From: a virus
Strand: one strand, 5' to 3'
IMG/VR virus record: IMGVR_UViG_3300025164_000390
Coordinates: 1-36,421 of that record
DNA length: 36,421 bases
In this document: piece after piece, positions 1 to 6,944 of the stretch
Layout of the letters: every line of letters starts with the position of its first letter
How positions within the stretch are numbered: the stretch's first letter is position 1
Program-made: the position numbers and the translations under genes
Notes under the pieces: model-generated
What the model saw: the letters and a program-made list of their open reading frames with translations, nothing else
Told to the model about the DNA's origin: nothing
The model's database searches: none

Positions 1-138
1 GGGGTGAGGGCGGGGGCGGGCCGGTCGAGGCATGGCGGCAAGGGGCGGCCGGATTGGGGACGCATCTTGAGTGGGCCGGCGGTGAACGCGGATGCGGCGC
101 CAGAGATTCTTCGGCCCGCCGAGCGGGCCTCAGAATGA
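1..138 (+). CDS. Possible C-terminal end of an upstream gene (partial)
   Basis: Frame 1 is open from the left edge to a TGA at 136-138 and would encode about 45 residues of Gly/Arg-rich sequence. The last 12 or so residues (EILRPAERASE) are a translation of the dispersed ATTCTTCGC-type repeat, which also supplies the stop codon. The same happens at the end of the large terminase nuclease ORF. Frame 3 is also open here, so the assignment is weak. No family is recognised. Confidence 0.25.
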   Translation, partial: GVRAGAGRSRHGGKGRPDWGRILSGPAVNADAAPEILRPAERASE

Positions 139-140
139 CA
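103..140. repeat. Dispersed ATTCTTCGC...CAGAATGA repeat, copy 1
   Basis: Imperfect inverted repeat with outer arms GATTCT and AGAATGAC and a GC-rich centre (GGCCCGCC/GAGCGGGCC). Related copies lie at 2562-2620, 9750-9818 and 28718-28746, with a GATTGC/GCAAT variant at 27385-27423. This is a repeat type common between bacterial genes, and its presence in a phage is notable. Here it is followed directly by a copy of the bipartite element. Confidence 0.7.
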
Positions 141-151
141 AGGCTGGCATA

Positions 152-177
152 GGGACATAACGCGGATTGTTTTACCC
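152..177 (-). repeat. Bipartite dispersed element, copy 1
   Basis: On the - strand it reads GGGTAAAACAAT, five bases, then TTATGTCCC. It lies upstream of the small terminase gene, in the opposite direction to it. Confidence 0.75.
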
Positions 178-231
178 GTCAATTGTTCGCGTATTCATTG
201 CGATCGCAAGCAGTTTTCTCTTTTTCTTTAA

Positions 232-1014
232 ATGGCAGAAGCAATTGCAACCGTTTGGCAACTGTCGGATGAATTGAAAGCGGCGCTGGGTAGATTAAGC
301 CAGGCCCAGGCGCGCGCGGTCATTCGCATTGTCGAGGCCGAGGTCACGGGCCAGACGGTCGAGGCGCTGTTCTCGGGGAAGAACAAGATTTGCAATCGGG
401 CGACGTATTATCGCCCGCGCGGATGGAGCCACAAGCCGGCTTTCGTTTTGGCGCTCGACCTGGCGCGGCGCGAGGTGCGGGCACAGCGGATGTCGAGCAT
501 TGTCAACGAGGCGCTCGACGAGCTAAAGGCGGCGACGCCGCTGGCCGCGCAGGATTTGCGGCGGCAGATCGTGGGAGACGAAGCGGCGATTGATATGCTG
601 GCATCCATCGCGCGTGACCCGAAAAAGAAGGCCGATGAGCGCTTGATGGCTGTGACGAGCCTGGGCGTGATCGGGACGCAGCGCGCGACCGAGGCGCTGC
701 TGGCCGTGGCGAATGATAGTCATGCCGGGATTCGCCTGCGCGTGCTCGAGGTGATGGGCGTGTCGGCGGCGGGCATCAGCCCGCAGCGCCGGCGGGCAGC
801 GGTGGATGTGCTGGATCGCGCGGATGAGCTGACGGCGGATAAGGGCGGGCAGACCGATGACGAGCTTGACGCAGAGATTGAGCGGCGACTGGCACAGTTG
901 GCCCAGGGCGGCCAAGCTCAGGCTGCTGGATCGGCTGGAGCGCCCGCTGCCGAATCTGCTTCGGGACAAGATCCAGGCGGCGGCGCTGAGTACAGCGGCG
1001 CGGCTGACGCCTGA
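232..1014 (+). CDS. Putative terminase small subunit with HEAT-like repeats
   Basis: Likely recognises phage DNA and delivers it to the large terminase for packaging. The N-terminal third has a helix-turn-helix-like segment (about residues 15-70, with NRATYYRPRGW, a phage-terminase-like recognition motif). Residues about 105-185 form short alpha repeats of HEAT type (DERLMAVTSLGVIG, then ATEALLAV). The C-terminal tail is Ala/Gly/Gln-rich and low complexity. The assignment rests mainly on position just upstream of the large terminase, plus the HTH. The start has no Shine-Dalgarno and sits behind a T-rich leader, so a leaderless or different start is possible. The 3' end overlaps the next ORF by 158 bases and includes one GTAC hairpin. 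Confidence 0.6.
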   Translation: MAEAIATVWQLSDELKAALGRLSQAQARAVIRIVEAEVTGQTVEALFSGKNKICNRATYYRPRGWSHKPAFVLALDLARREVRAQRMSSIVNEALDELKAATPLAAQDLRRQIVGDEAAIDMLASIARDPKKKADERLMAVTSLGVIGTQRATEALLAVANDSHAGIRLRVLEVMGVSAAGISPQRRRAAVDVLDRADELTADKGGQTDDELDAEIERRLAQLAQGGQAQAAGSAGAPAAESASGQDPGGGAEYSGAADA

Positions 1015-1810
1015 TGTGGTGGCGGCGTATGCCGCACTGCACCTTACCAATGACGCGGGGAATCCCATCGAGCCGGCGGCGCATCACGCGCTGTGGCTGA
1101 GGCTGTTGTGCGATGAGCGGATCGGCAAGCTGCTGATCATTGCGCCGCCCGAGAGCGCCAAGACGACATGGGTCATTTCGGCGTTCGCGGGCTGTTACAT
1201 GGGGATGTGGCCGCAGCGGAGCGTGATCATCGGCAGCTCATCGGAGAGCGTGGCGGAGAAACGGTCGCTCTCGCTCAGGACGATGGCGCAGACGGCCGAG
1301 TGGCAGGCGACGTTTCCGGGGGTCGAGCGGGCGCGGGGGATGAAGTGGGATAGCGTGGAGTGGTCGCTGGCGCCGAACGGCTTGTCGACGCCGGGGCGAT
1401 TGCATCCGACGATCGCGGCGTATGGCACGGGCGGGAGCGTGACGGGCAGCCGGGCTGACCTGGTGATCGCGGATGACTTGCTGGATTTTGAGAACAGCCG
1501 GACGGCGCACCAGCGCGGCTTGGTGGAGCAGTGGCTGCACAATTCGCTGCTGACGCGGCGCAAGAGCCAGGTGGGGCGCGCAATCGTCATCGGGACGGCG
1601 TGGCATTGGGACGATATTTACAGTCACGCTCAGCAGGCGGGCGGCTGGGTGGTGTGCCACACAGCGCTGCTGTCCGAGTCGAATGAGGTGTATGCGACGC
1701 TGACGTGGCCGGATGATTGGGGGTATGAGGTGATGGGGACCTCTCCCCCGGCCCCTCTCCCGCCGCTGGGTACAGCGCCGCTGGGTACAGCGGCAGGCGA
1801 GGGGGGTTGA
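857..1810 (+). CDS. terL: Terminase large subunit, ATPase half
   Basis: Motor domain of the packaging terminase, which hydrolyses ATP to pump DNA into the procapsid. It shows a Walker A-type motif APPESAKTT (residues 96-104), Walker B LVIADDLLD (202-210) and a coupling motif GTAWHWDD (247-254) typical of phage terminases. The ORF stops at residue 317, just where the nuclease domain should begin. Its last 22 or so residues (SPPAPLPPLGTAPLGTAAGE...) are a translation of inserted repeats, not terminase sequence. The nuclease domain continues in another frame from 1812. The start at 857 overlaps the small terminase gene. Residues 10-60 still look protein-like, so it is kept, but a later start cannot be excluded. 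Confidence 0.85.
   Translation: MTSLTQRLSGDWHSWPRAAKLRLLDRLERPLPNLLRDKIQAAALSTAARLTPDVVAAYAALHLTNDAGNPIEPAAHHALWLRLLCDERIGKLLIIAPPESAKTTWVISAFAGCYMGMWPQRSVIIGSSSESVAEKRSLSLRTMAQTAEWQATFPGVERARGMKWDSVEWSLAPNGLSTPGRLHPTIAAYGTGGSVTGSRADLVIADDLLDFENSRTAHQRGLVEQWLHNSLLTRRKSQVGRAIVIGTAWHWDDIYSHAQQAGGWVVCHTALLSESNEVYATLTWPDDWGYEVMGTSPPAPLPPLGTAPLGTAAGEGG
984..997. repeat. GTAC hairpin CGCTGAGTACAGCG (single copy)
   Basis: Five-base-pair stem CGCTG/CAGCG with loop AGTA. It lies in the overlap of the small and large terminase genes and is translated in both frames. Confidence 0.75.
1741..1807. repeat. Composite repeat inserted in the terminase gene
   Basis: A CCTCTCCCCCGGCCCCTCTC-type element (1741-1760) is followed by two GTAC hairpins with GGTA loops (1764-1777 and 1779-1792) and a GGCGAGGGGGG tail that pairs back to the left arm. 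It lies between the ATPase and nuclease domains of TerL, ends the first ORF and shifts the reading frame. Confidence 0.75.
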
Positions 1811-1811
1811 C

Positions 1812-2597
1812 GTGCCGACGACGACGCGGGTTCTTTTACATTCTAACGGCCCGGCGCTATGGCCGGAGCACAGACCTCTGGCGGAGGTGAAGGAGCTGGA
1901 GGCGACGACGCCGGAGCCGATCTGGTGGTGCACATACCAGGGCCGGCCGACGCCGCCGAGCGGGCAGGTGTTCCGGCGGGAGTGGTGGTTTGCGGACGGG
2001 CGGCGCTTTGACGCGGGCGACCCGTGGCACGTGAATGCGTGCGTGGCGCGGTGGCTTTCGTGGGATACGGCGTTCAAGGATACGGCGACAAGCGCGTTTA
2101 CGGCGTGCAGCGTGGGGGAGCTGTGGCCGGATTACCGGCTGGCGCTGCGGGAGGTGTGGCGGCGCAAGCTGCAGTTTCCCGATCTGCCCGAGATGATTGC
2201 GGCTTTCGCTCGACGATACAACGGCGACAGCAAGCTGCGCGGGGTGATCGTCGAGGACAAGGCGAGCGGGATCAGCGCACTGCAGACGTTGAATGCTTCG
2301 GCGGAGGATTGGCTGAGGGGGCTGCTGGTGGCCTTTCCGCCGAGCGGGGACAAGGAGACGCGGGCGAATCAGGCGGCGGTGTGGTGCAAGAATGGGAGCA
2401 TCTTGCTGCCGTTGGCGAACGAGGCGGCCGAGTGGCTGGTGGATTTCGAGGACGAGTTGTTCACGTTCCCATCGGGGGCGTTCAAGGATCAGGTGGATAG
2501 TTTTTCGCAGTTGGCGATCTATCTGGAGCATTTGTTGAGCGACGGATACCGTCAACGGTCGAGAGATTCTTCAGATTCTTCGCTTCGCTCAGAATGA
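1812..2597 (+). CDS. terL: Terminase large subunit, nuclease half
   Basis: RNase H-like nuclease domain that cuts concatemeric DNA during packaging. Expected acidic residues are visible: D85 in WLSWDTAFKDTA, E148/D149 in VIVEDKASG, and D226/D229 in FKDQVDSFSQL. The linker segment PIWWCTYQGRPTPPSG is typical of the region joining the two TerL domains. Translation could begin at GTG 1812, one base after the stop of the ATPase ORF, so translational coupling could give a two-polypeptide terminase. Otherwise the gene is a frameshifted pseudogene or an assembly artefact. The last 11 residues (RDSSDSSLRSE) and the stop codon come from an ATTCTTCGC-type repeat, so the natural C-terminus has probably been replaced. 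Confidence 0.8.
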   Translation: MPTTTRVLLHSNGPALWPEHRPLAEVKELEATTPEPIWWCTYQGRPTPPSGQVFRREWWFADGRRFDAGDPWHVNACVARWLSWDTAFKDTATSAFTACSVGELWPDYRLALREVWRRKLQFPDLPEMIAAFARRYNGDSKLRGVIVEDKASGISALQTLNASAEDWLRGLLVAFPPSGDKETRANQAAVWCKNGSILLPLANEAAEWLVDFEDELFTFPSGAFKDQVDSFSQLAIYLEHLLSDGYRQRSRDSSDSSLRSE

Positions 2598-2620
2598 CAA
2601 GGCTGCCTCAGAATGACAGG
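2562..2620. repeat. Dispersed ATTCTTCGC...CAGAATGA repeat, copy 2
   Basis: GAGATTCTTCAGATTCTTCG with the matching CTCAGAATGACA arm and an extra CTCAGAATGACA. It supplies the C-terminus and stop codon of the terminase nuclease ORF and runs into bipartite element copy 2. Confidence 0.75.
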
Positions 2621-2627
2621 GCCGCAG

Positions 2628-2654
2628 TAGGTAAAACAATGCCAGTTATGAGTC
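2628..2654 (+). repeat. Bipartite dispersed element, copy 2
   Basis: TAGGTAAAACAAT, five bases, TTATGAGTC. It lies between the terminase nuclease ORF and the portal gene. Confidence 0.75.
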
Positions 2655-2660
2655 ATCGCC

Positions 2661-4211
2661 ATGCCTCAGTGGTGGAATAACATGATCGGTCGAGTTGCGT
2701 CTGTGCTGACGGGCGGCGCGGTGTCGAGCCAGGCGGGGTATTACGCTCAGCGCTGGGCGCCGGCTGAGCCGCCAGACTGGGATACACTGCTGGCGTATTA
2801 CCAGAACAACGGTCTGTACAACCAGATGCTGACGGGCATCAAGGCGGCGGGGTATTGGACCGAGTCGCTGCGCCCGATCCGCAATCCGGCGAACGCGGTG
2901 GTGGAGTTTTACGCGGCGACGCTGTGGCCGGGGATGCTGCCGGATGCGCTGCCGATCGTGACGGCCAATGCGGCGATCATCACGCCCATCCAGCAGGTGT
3001 GGAAGTGGTCGAACTGGTCGGCGCAGAAGCAGGTGATGGCTCGCTGGCTGGCGCTGTATGGGAATGTGTTCATCAAGGCGACGACGGGCGACGGCGACAA
3101 GGTATATCTGCAGCTCATCGCGCCCGATCGTGTGCCGAATTACGAGCTGGACGAGCGCGGCTATGTGACGACTGTCCGCATTGATACGGAGATTGAGGAC
3201 AAGGAGGGCAACGAGCGCACGCACACTGAGATCTGGGACAAGGAAAACGGCTATCGCATATGGGTGCATGCCCAGGGTGAGGGTGCGAGCGAGGAGCAGA
3301 TGGGCACGCCGAAAGAGGTGCGGCCACTGAATGAAATTGGCATTGACTTTGTGCCGGTGGTGCATTGCAAGTTCAAGGACACGGGCGACCAGCGCGGGGT
3401 GGGGGCGTTCGAGCACGCGCTGGATCCGATTGACGAGGCGAATCGCCAGGCGACGCGGCTGCACCAGATGCTGTTTAGGCACAACAAATCAGTTTGGGCG
3501 CTGCGGGCGAACGGGATGGACGCGGCGGGCAGGCCACTGCCGGCGCCGGTGATTAACAACAGGGGCACGGGGACGGGCGCGAGCGACACGCTGGAGGTCG
3601 GCGACGATCAGATCGTCCGGCTGCCGGGCAACTCGCAGTTGGAGTCGCTGGTTCCAAACATCAATTATGAATCGGCGCTGAAAATCCTGGAGGCGCAGAT
3701 CGAGTTTATCAAGCGCGACTATTTGCCCGAGCTGGCGTGGTACGACCTGATCAACAACTCGCAGGCGAGCGGGCGGGCGATCCGGTTGATGCTGACGGCG
3801 GCGACGGCGCGGGTGCTGGAGGCGCGCGGGAACGCGGAGGCGGCGCTGGCGCGGGCGGAGGCGATGGCGCTGACGCTGGGGGTGAATACGCGCGTGTTCA
3901 GCGGCATCGGCGAGTACGCCGCGCTGAGTACAGCGTCCGGATTCGAGCACGTCTTTGCGCCGCGACCGGTGATCGCGGTGGATGGCGCAGAGCAGGCTGA
4001 AGAGGCGCACAAATGGACGCAGGCGGGTGTGCCGGTGGATACGGCGGTGACGTGGGCGGGCCGGTCGCAGGCTGAGATTGAGGCGATGAACGAGGCGGCG
4101 GAAGCACAGAGGGCGCGCGACCAGGCGGGCCTGGGGCAGGCGCTGTTGGAGGCGCAGCGCAAATTCGATCAGGGCGCTGGGCGCGAAGCGAGCGAGGGCG
4201 GCCAAGTATGA
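2661..4211 (+). CDS. Portal protein
   Basis: Forms the dodecameric ring at the capsid vertex through which DNA enters and leaves. At 516 residues it has the usual size of SPP1 gp6/HK97-type portals. The N-terminal part has the family's pattern (DWDTLLAYYQNNGLYNQML, then NPANAVVEFYAATLWPG), followed by a beta-rich wing (VYLQLIAPDRVPNYELD, TEIWDKENGYRIW) and the clip/stem region (DPIDEANRQATRLHQM, LENNS-like INNSQASGRAIRLML). The C-terminal 100 residues are Ala-rich. Gene order after the terminase and before a MuF protein supports the call. One GTAC hairpin is translated in frame near residue 423. The stop overlaps the next start (ATGA). Confidence 0.88.
   Translation: MPQWWNNMIGRVASVLTGGAVSSQAGYYAQRWAPAEPPDWDTLLAYYQNNGLYNQMLTGIKAAGYWTESLRPIRNPANAVVEFYAATLWPGMLPDALPIVTANAAIITPIQQVWKWSNWSAQKQVMARWLALYGNVFIKATTGDGDKVYLQLIAPDRVPNYELDERGYVTTVRIDTEIEDKEGNERTHTEIWDKENGYRIWVHAQGEGASEEQMGTPKEVRPLNEIGIDFVPVVHCKFKDTGDQRGVGAFEHALDPIDEANRQATRLHQMLFRHNKSVWALRANGMDAAGRPLPAPVINNRGTGTGASDTLEVGDDQIVRLPGNSQLESLVPNINYESALKILEAQIEFIKRDYLPELAWYDLINNSQASGRAIRLMLTAATARVLEARGNAEAALARAEAMALTLGVNTRVFSGIGEYAALSTASGFEHVFAPRPVIAVDGAEQAEEAHKWTQAGVPVDTAVTWAGRSQAEIEAMNEAAEAQRARDQAGLGQALLEAQRKFDQGAGREASEGGQV
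3922..3935. repeat. GTAC hairpin CGCTGAGTACAGCG inside the portal gene
   Basis: Same 14-bp element as elsewhere, here in frame in the C-terminal region of the portal (residues AALSTAS). Confidence 0.7.
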
Positions 4212-4519
4212 AGTCTATTCGGATCGCGGGCGTCACATGGCGCATCGAGCATCTGAGCCAGGGTGAATTGTTTGAAAAGTCTGGCGAGGATTTGCTGGGT
4301 TATTGCGCGTGGCCAGATTGTGTCATTCGGTTGAGGGCGGATATGCCGGCCGATCGTGCGGCGACCGTCTTGTTGCACGAGATCCTTCACGCGATCGCCG
4401 ACGATGCAGACTTGAATCTGCCCGAGGGCGCTTTGCGAAAGTTGAGCACGGGGTTGTTTGAGGTCATGCGTAATAATCCGGCGCTTATCAAATTGGTGGC
4501 GAATGCCCGATCCGGGTGA
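4208..4519 (+). CDS. Small HExxH metallopeptidase-like protein
   Basis: A 103-residue protein with the zinc-protease signature LLHEILHAI (H57, E58, H61), as in small ImmA/IrrE- or SprT-like phage peptidases. The N-terminal half is beta-rich (WRIEHLSQGEL, LLGYCAWPDCVIRL), resembling the strand-then-HExxH layout of phage one-domain proteases. The gene starts within the portal stop (ATGA) and its end overlaps the MuF gene, so it belongs to the head operon. A role in prohead maturation is possible, but many phages carry such proteins without a known role. No third zinc ligand can be assigned with certainty. Confidence 0.65.
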   Translation: MKSIRIAGVTWRIEHLSQGELFEKSGEDLLGYCAWPDCVIRLRADMPADRAATVLLHEILHAIADDADLNLPEGALRKLSTGLFEVMRNNPALIKLVANARSG

Positions 4520-5549
4520 ACCGCTGGTGGTGCGGGTGATGCGCAAGTTTGCGTCGCAGTTGCTGGCGCGCGAGGGCGTGCAGATGGACGAGATGGCGCG
4601 GCGCTGGCTGAGCGTGGAACGCTCACTGCAGGAGCAGATGGACGGGCTGGCGCGGGAGATCGCGGACCTGCGCGCGGCCGGGGAGACGGTGAGCCGGGCG
4701 AAGCTGGCGCGGATGGCGCGTTACCGTTCACTGCTGGCGCAGGCGCAGGGTGAGATCGGGCGGTACATTGATTACGCGGACCGCACGATCACGGCCAGGC
4801 AGCTCTCGTTTGCGGAGATGGGTTTGAATGATTCGGCGCGGGCGATCGAGGCGTCGTATCAGATGAATTATTTGGAGGCGTCGTTCAACCGGCTGCCGGT
4901 GGAGGCGGTGGAGCGCATGGCGGGGCTGGCCGGCGACGGGTCGCCGCTGAGGACGCTGCTGCGCCAGGCGTGGCCGGAGGCGGCGGACGGGATGACGACG
5001 CAACTGGTGAATGCGATTGCTCTAGGCAAGAATCCGCGCGTGACGGCAAAGGCGATGGCGGATGGCCTGGCAAATGGTTTGAATCGCTGCCTGACGATCG
5101 CGCGGACGGAACAACTGCGGGCTTACCGGGACGCGACGCGGGCGCAGTATCAGCAGAGCGGGGTGGTGCGCGGGTACAAGCGGATCGCGGCGCATCAGAG
5201 CCGGACGTGCATGGCGTGCTTGCTGGCCGACGGGAAGGTGGTGACGGTGAGCGGCGAATTGGGCGAGGGAGCGTATAGCCTGGATCAGCATTTCCAGATG
5301 CACCCACAGTGCCGGTGCACGATGGTGCCGGTGGTGATCGGGATGCCGGAGATCCAATATCGAACCGGGCTGGACTGGTTCAGGGCGCTACCGGAATCGC
5401 AGCAGCGGCTGCAGATGGGCGACAAGTATTTTGCGGCGTGGAAGGATGGGGTGTTTGACTTGCCGCAACTGGTAGGGGTGAAGCGCGATGCGACGTGGGG
5501 CGATAGCCTGCACGTGCGGTCGCTCAAAGATCTGATGCGCAAGGAGTGA
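4503..5549 (+). CDS. Head morphogenesis protein, SPP1 gp7/Mu F type
   Basis: Minor head protein of the portal-proximal type, thought to assist DNA delivery and capsid assembly. Residues about 200-285 show the MuF core: RTEQLRAYRDATRAQYQQSG, then HQSRTCMACLLADGK and the terminal HPQCRCTMVPV. The four Cys/His-rich positions are the usual hallmark. The N-terminal 190 residues are alpha-helical, and the C-terminal 60 carry a DWFRALPESQQ segment seen in many family members. ATG 4503 is chosen rather than the upstream open frame because family similarity begins there; it overlaps the metallopeptidase stop by 17 bases. Confidence 0.87.
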   Translation: MPDPGEPLVVRVMRKFASQLLAREGVQMDEMARRWLSVERSLQEQMDGLAREIADLRAAGETVSRAKLARMARYRSLLAQAQGEIGRYIDYADRTITARQLSFAEMGLNDSARAIEASYQMNYLEASFNRLPVEAVERMAGLAGDGSPLRTLLRQAWPEAADGMTTQLVNAIALGKNPRVTAKAMADGLANGLNRCLTIARTEQLRAYRDATRAQYQQSGVVRGYKRIAAHQSRTCMACLLADGKVVTVSGELGEGAYSLDQHFQMHPQCRCTMVPVVIGMPEIQYRTGLDWFRALPESQQRLQMGDKYFAAWKDGVFDLPQLVGVKRDATWGDSLHVRSLKDLMRKE

Positions 5550-5585
5550 AAATAGATTCACTCTGGAACACAAGGCAGGTGAAGT

Positions 5586-5717
5586 ATGCCAAAGAAAAAG
5601 GGAGGCTGTAAAGCCGGAACTGTGTTCAAATCGAAAGAGGCTAAGCGCAAGTATGAAGCCTACAAGCACATTCATGGCTTAGCTAAAAGTCAGCGCCGCC
5701 GCAAGAAACGCAAGTGA
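5586..5717 (+). CDS. Small basic protein, 43 residues
   Basis: An ATG with a good AGGTGA site about 4 bases upstream opens a 43-residue frame (begins MPKKKGGCKAGTVF, ends RRRKKRK). It is strongly basic, with about 40 percent Lys/Arg. No family is recognised. It sits between the MuF and scaffold genes, where phages often encode small nucleic-acid-binding or head-associated proteins. Codon use and the ribosome site support a real gene. Confidence 0.6.
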   Translation: MPKKKGGCKAGTVFKSKEAKRKYEAYKHIHGLAKSQRRRKKRK

Positions 5718-5768
5718 GACGGCGCCCGAGTCAACGTATCGAATCGCGGGCAAGAAGTGACCCGTGAC

Positions 5769-5794
5769 GGGTAACATAATCGCCCTTATGTGAC
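5769..5794 (+). repeat. Bipartite dispersed element, copy 3
   Basis: GGGTAACATAAT, five bases, TTATGTGAC. It includes a perfect inner dyad ACATAA-N6-TTATGT and lies directly before the four-copy GTAC hairpin array. Confidence 0.8.
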
Positions 5795-5795
5795 G

Positions 5796-5863
5796 CGCTG
5801 AGTACAGCGTGAGCGCTGAGTACAGCGTGAGCGCTGAGTACAGCGTGAGCGCTGAGTACAGCG
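5796..5863. repeat. Tandem array of four GTAC hairpins upstream of the scaffold gene
   Basis: Four copies of CGCTGAGTACAGCG at 5796, 5814, 5832 and 5850 with an 18-bp period (unit plus TGAG). The last copy ends one base before the GAGGAG ribosome-binding site of the scaffold gene, so an mRNA hairpin could form beside that site. Confidence 0.85.
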
Positions 5864-5876
5864 TGAGGAGATTGAA

Positions 5877-6500
5877 ATGCTACCAGAACAACCGGCCGCG
5901 ACGGCCACCACGACGCCCGTGACGGGCGCAACTGAACCAGGCGCACAGACTCCGCCCGCCGTGACGGCGGACGATTTGAAGGCGCAGATTGCCAAGCTCG
6001 AGGCGGCGGTGAAGGACGCAAACAAGGAAGCGGAGAAGCGCCGCAAGCGTTTGGAGGAGCTGGAAAAGGCGGAGACGGACCGGCAGGCTGCGCAGCTTTC
6101 CGAGACGGAGAAGCTGCAAAAGAAATTGTCGGAGGCGGAGCGAAAGGCGATCCAGCTCGAGGAGGAGGTGGGGCGCATGAGGCTGAGGAGCGCGGTGGAG
6201 CGCGCGGCGGCGCTGCCGACTGATAAACACGGCGGGTTCCAGGACCCGAGTGATGCGTACATGCTGGCGGACCTGGCGGCCGTGACGGCCGGCGAGGACG
6301 GCACGTATAAGGGCATCCAGGAAGCGCTGGAGACACTGGCGAAGGCGAAGCCGCACCTGGTGAAGGCGGCGGCCACCACGACTACTACGGTGGCGGGCGT
6401 TCCGGCCAGCCCCAAGCCGGTCACTCCGCAGAAAGTGACCCAACCGGAGGACGACCGGCGCAAAGCGCAAGTGGGTCAAGACATCAGACAAAGATTCTAG
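5877..6500 (+). CDS. Capsid scaffolding protein
   Basis: Internal scaffold that guides assembly of the major capsid protein and is then removed. At 207 residues it has the classic profile: a disordered Thr/Pro/Ala-rich start, a long charged coiled coil (residues about 35-110, rich in Glu/Lys/Leu, with KLEAAVKDANKEAEKRRKRL) and a C-terminal segment with AALPTDKHGGFQDPSDAYML, a GP20-type scaffold signature. It lies just upstream of the cement and major capsid genes. GAGGAG is placed 6 bases before the ATG, immediately after the GTAC hairpin array, which may tune its translation. Confidence 0.85.
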   Translation: MLPEQPAATATTTPVTGATEPGAQTPPAVTADDLKAQIAKLEAAVKDANKEAEKRRKRLEELEKAETDRQAAQLSETEKLQKKLSEAERKAIQLEEEVGRMRLRSAVERAAALPTDKHGGFQDPSDAYMLADLAAVTAGEDGTYKGIQEALETLAKAKPHLVKAAATTTTTVAGVPASPKPVTPQKVTQPEDDRRKAQVGQDIRQRF

Positions 6501-6510
6501 GGAGGTTACG

Positions 6511-6933
6511 ATGGCTGATCTATCAGCACAAACCGTCTGCCGCCTGGTGCGCGCAGAGGAAGGCCAACTGGAGACCGCGCCGGCGGGCGAGGCGATCACG
6601 ATTGGATCGTACGTCCAGATGGGGACGGCGGGCAAGTGGGTGAACGTGAACAGCGGCGATGGGACGGGCAACGTGGCGCACGGCGGGATCGCGCTGAATG
6701 CGGCTGCCGCTGCGAACCTGCCCGTGACCGTGGCGCTGGCCGGGGCGCAAGTGGACATGGGCAATATCTTTACCGGCATGAATTGGGGTGCGAGCGTGTT
6801 CGTGGGGTCGGCGGATGGCAAGCTGGCCGACGCGACGGCGGGCACCAATCACGTGTGCGGCCTGGTGTGGCCGCTCCAGGGCGAAACGACCACTGCCGAA
6901 GTTTACGGCAAGGGTCTACGGATTCTCGGTTAG
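6511..6933 (+). CDS. Capsid cement/decoration-like protein
   Basis: A 140-residue beta-rich protein, rich in Gly, Ala and Val, encoded between scaffold and major capsid, where decoration proteins are normally found. The pattern (AGEAITIGSYVQMGTAGKW, then GGIALNAAAAANLPVTVAL, VYGKGLRILG at the end) resembles the small beta-barrel DUF2190-type cement proteins. A strong AGGGAGG site precedes the ATG. The function is inferred from position and composition. Confidence 0.6.
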   Translation: MADLSAQTVCRLVRAEEGQLETAPAGEAITIGSYVQMGTAGKWVNVNSGDGTGNVAHGGIALNAAAAANLPVTVALAGAQVDMGNIFTGMNWGASVFVGSADGKLADATAGTNHVCGLVWPLQGETTTAEVYGKGLRILG

Positions 6934-6944
6934 GGGGATGAGAG

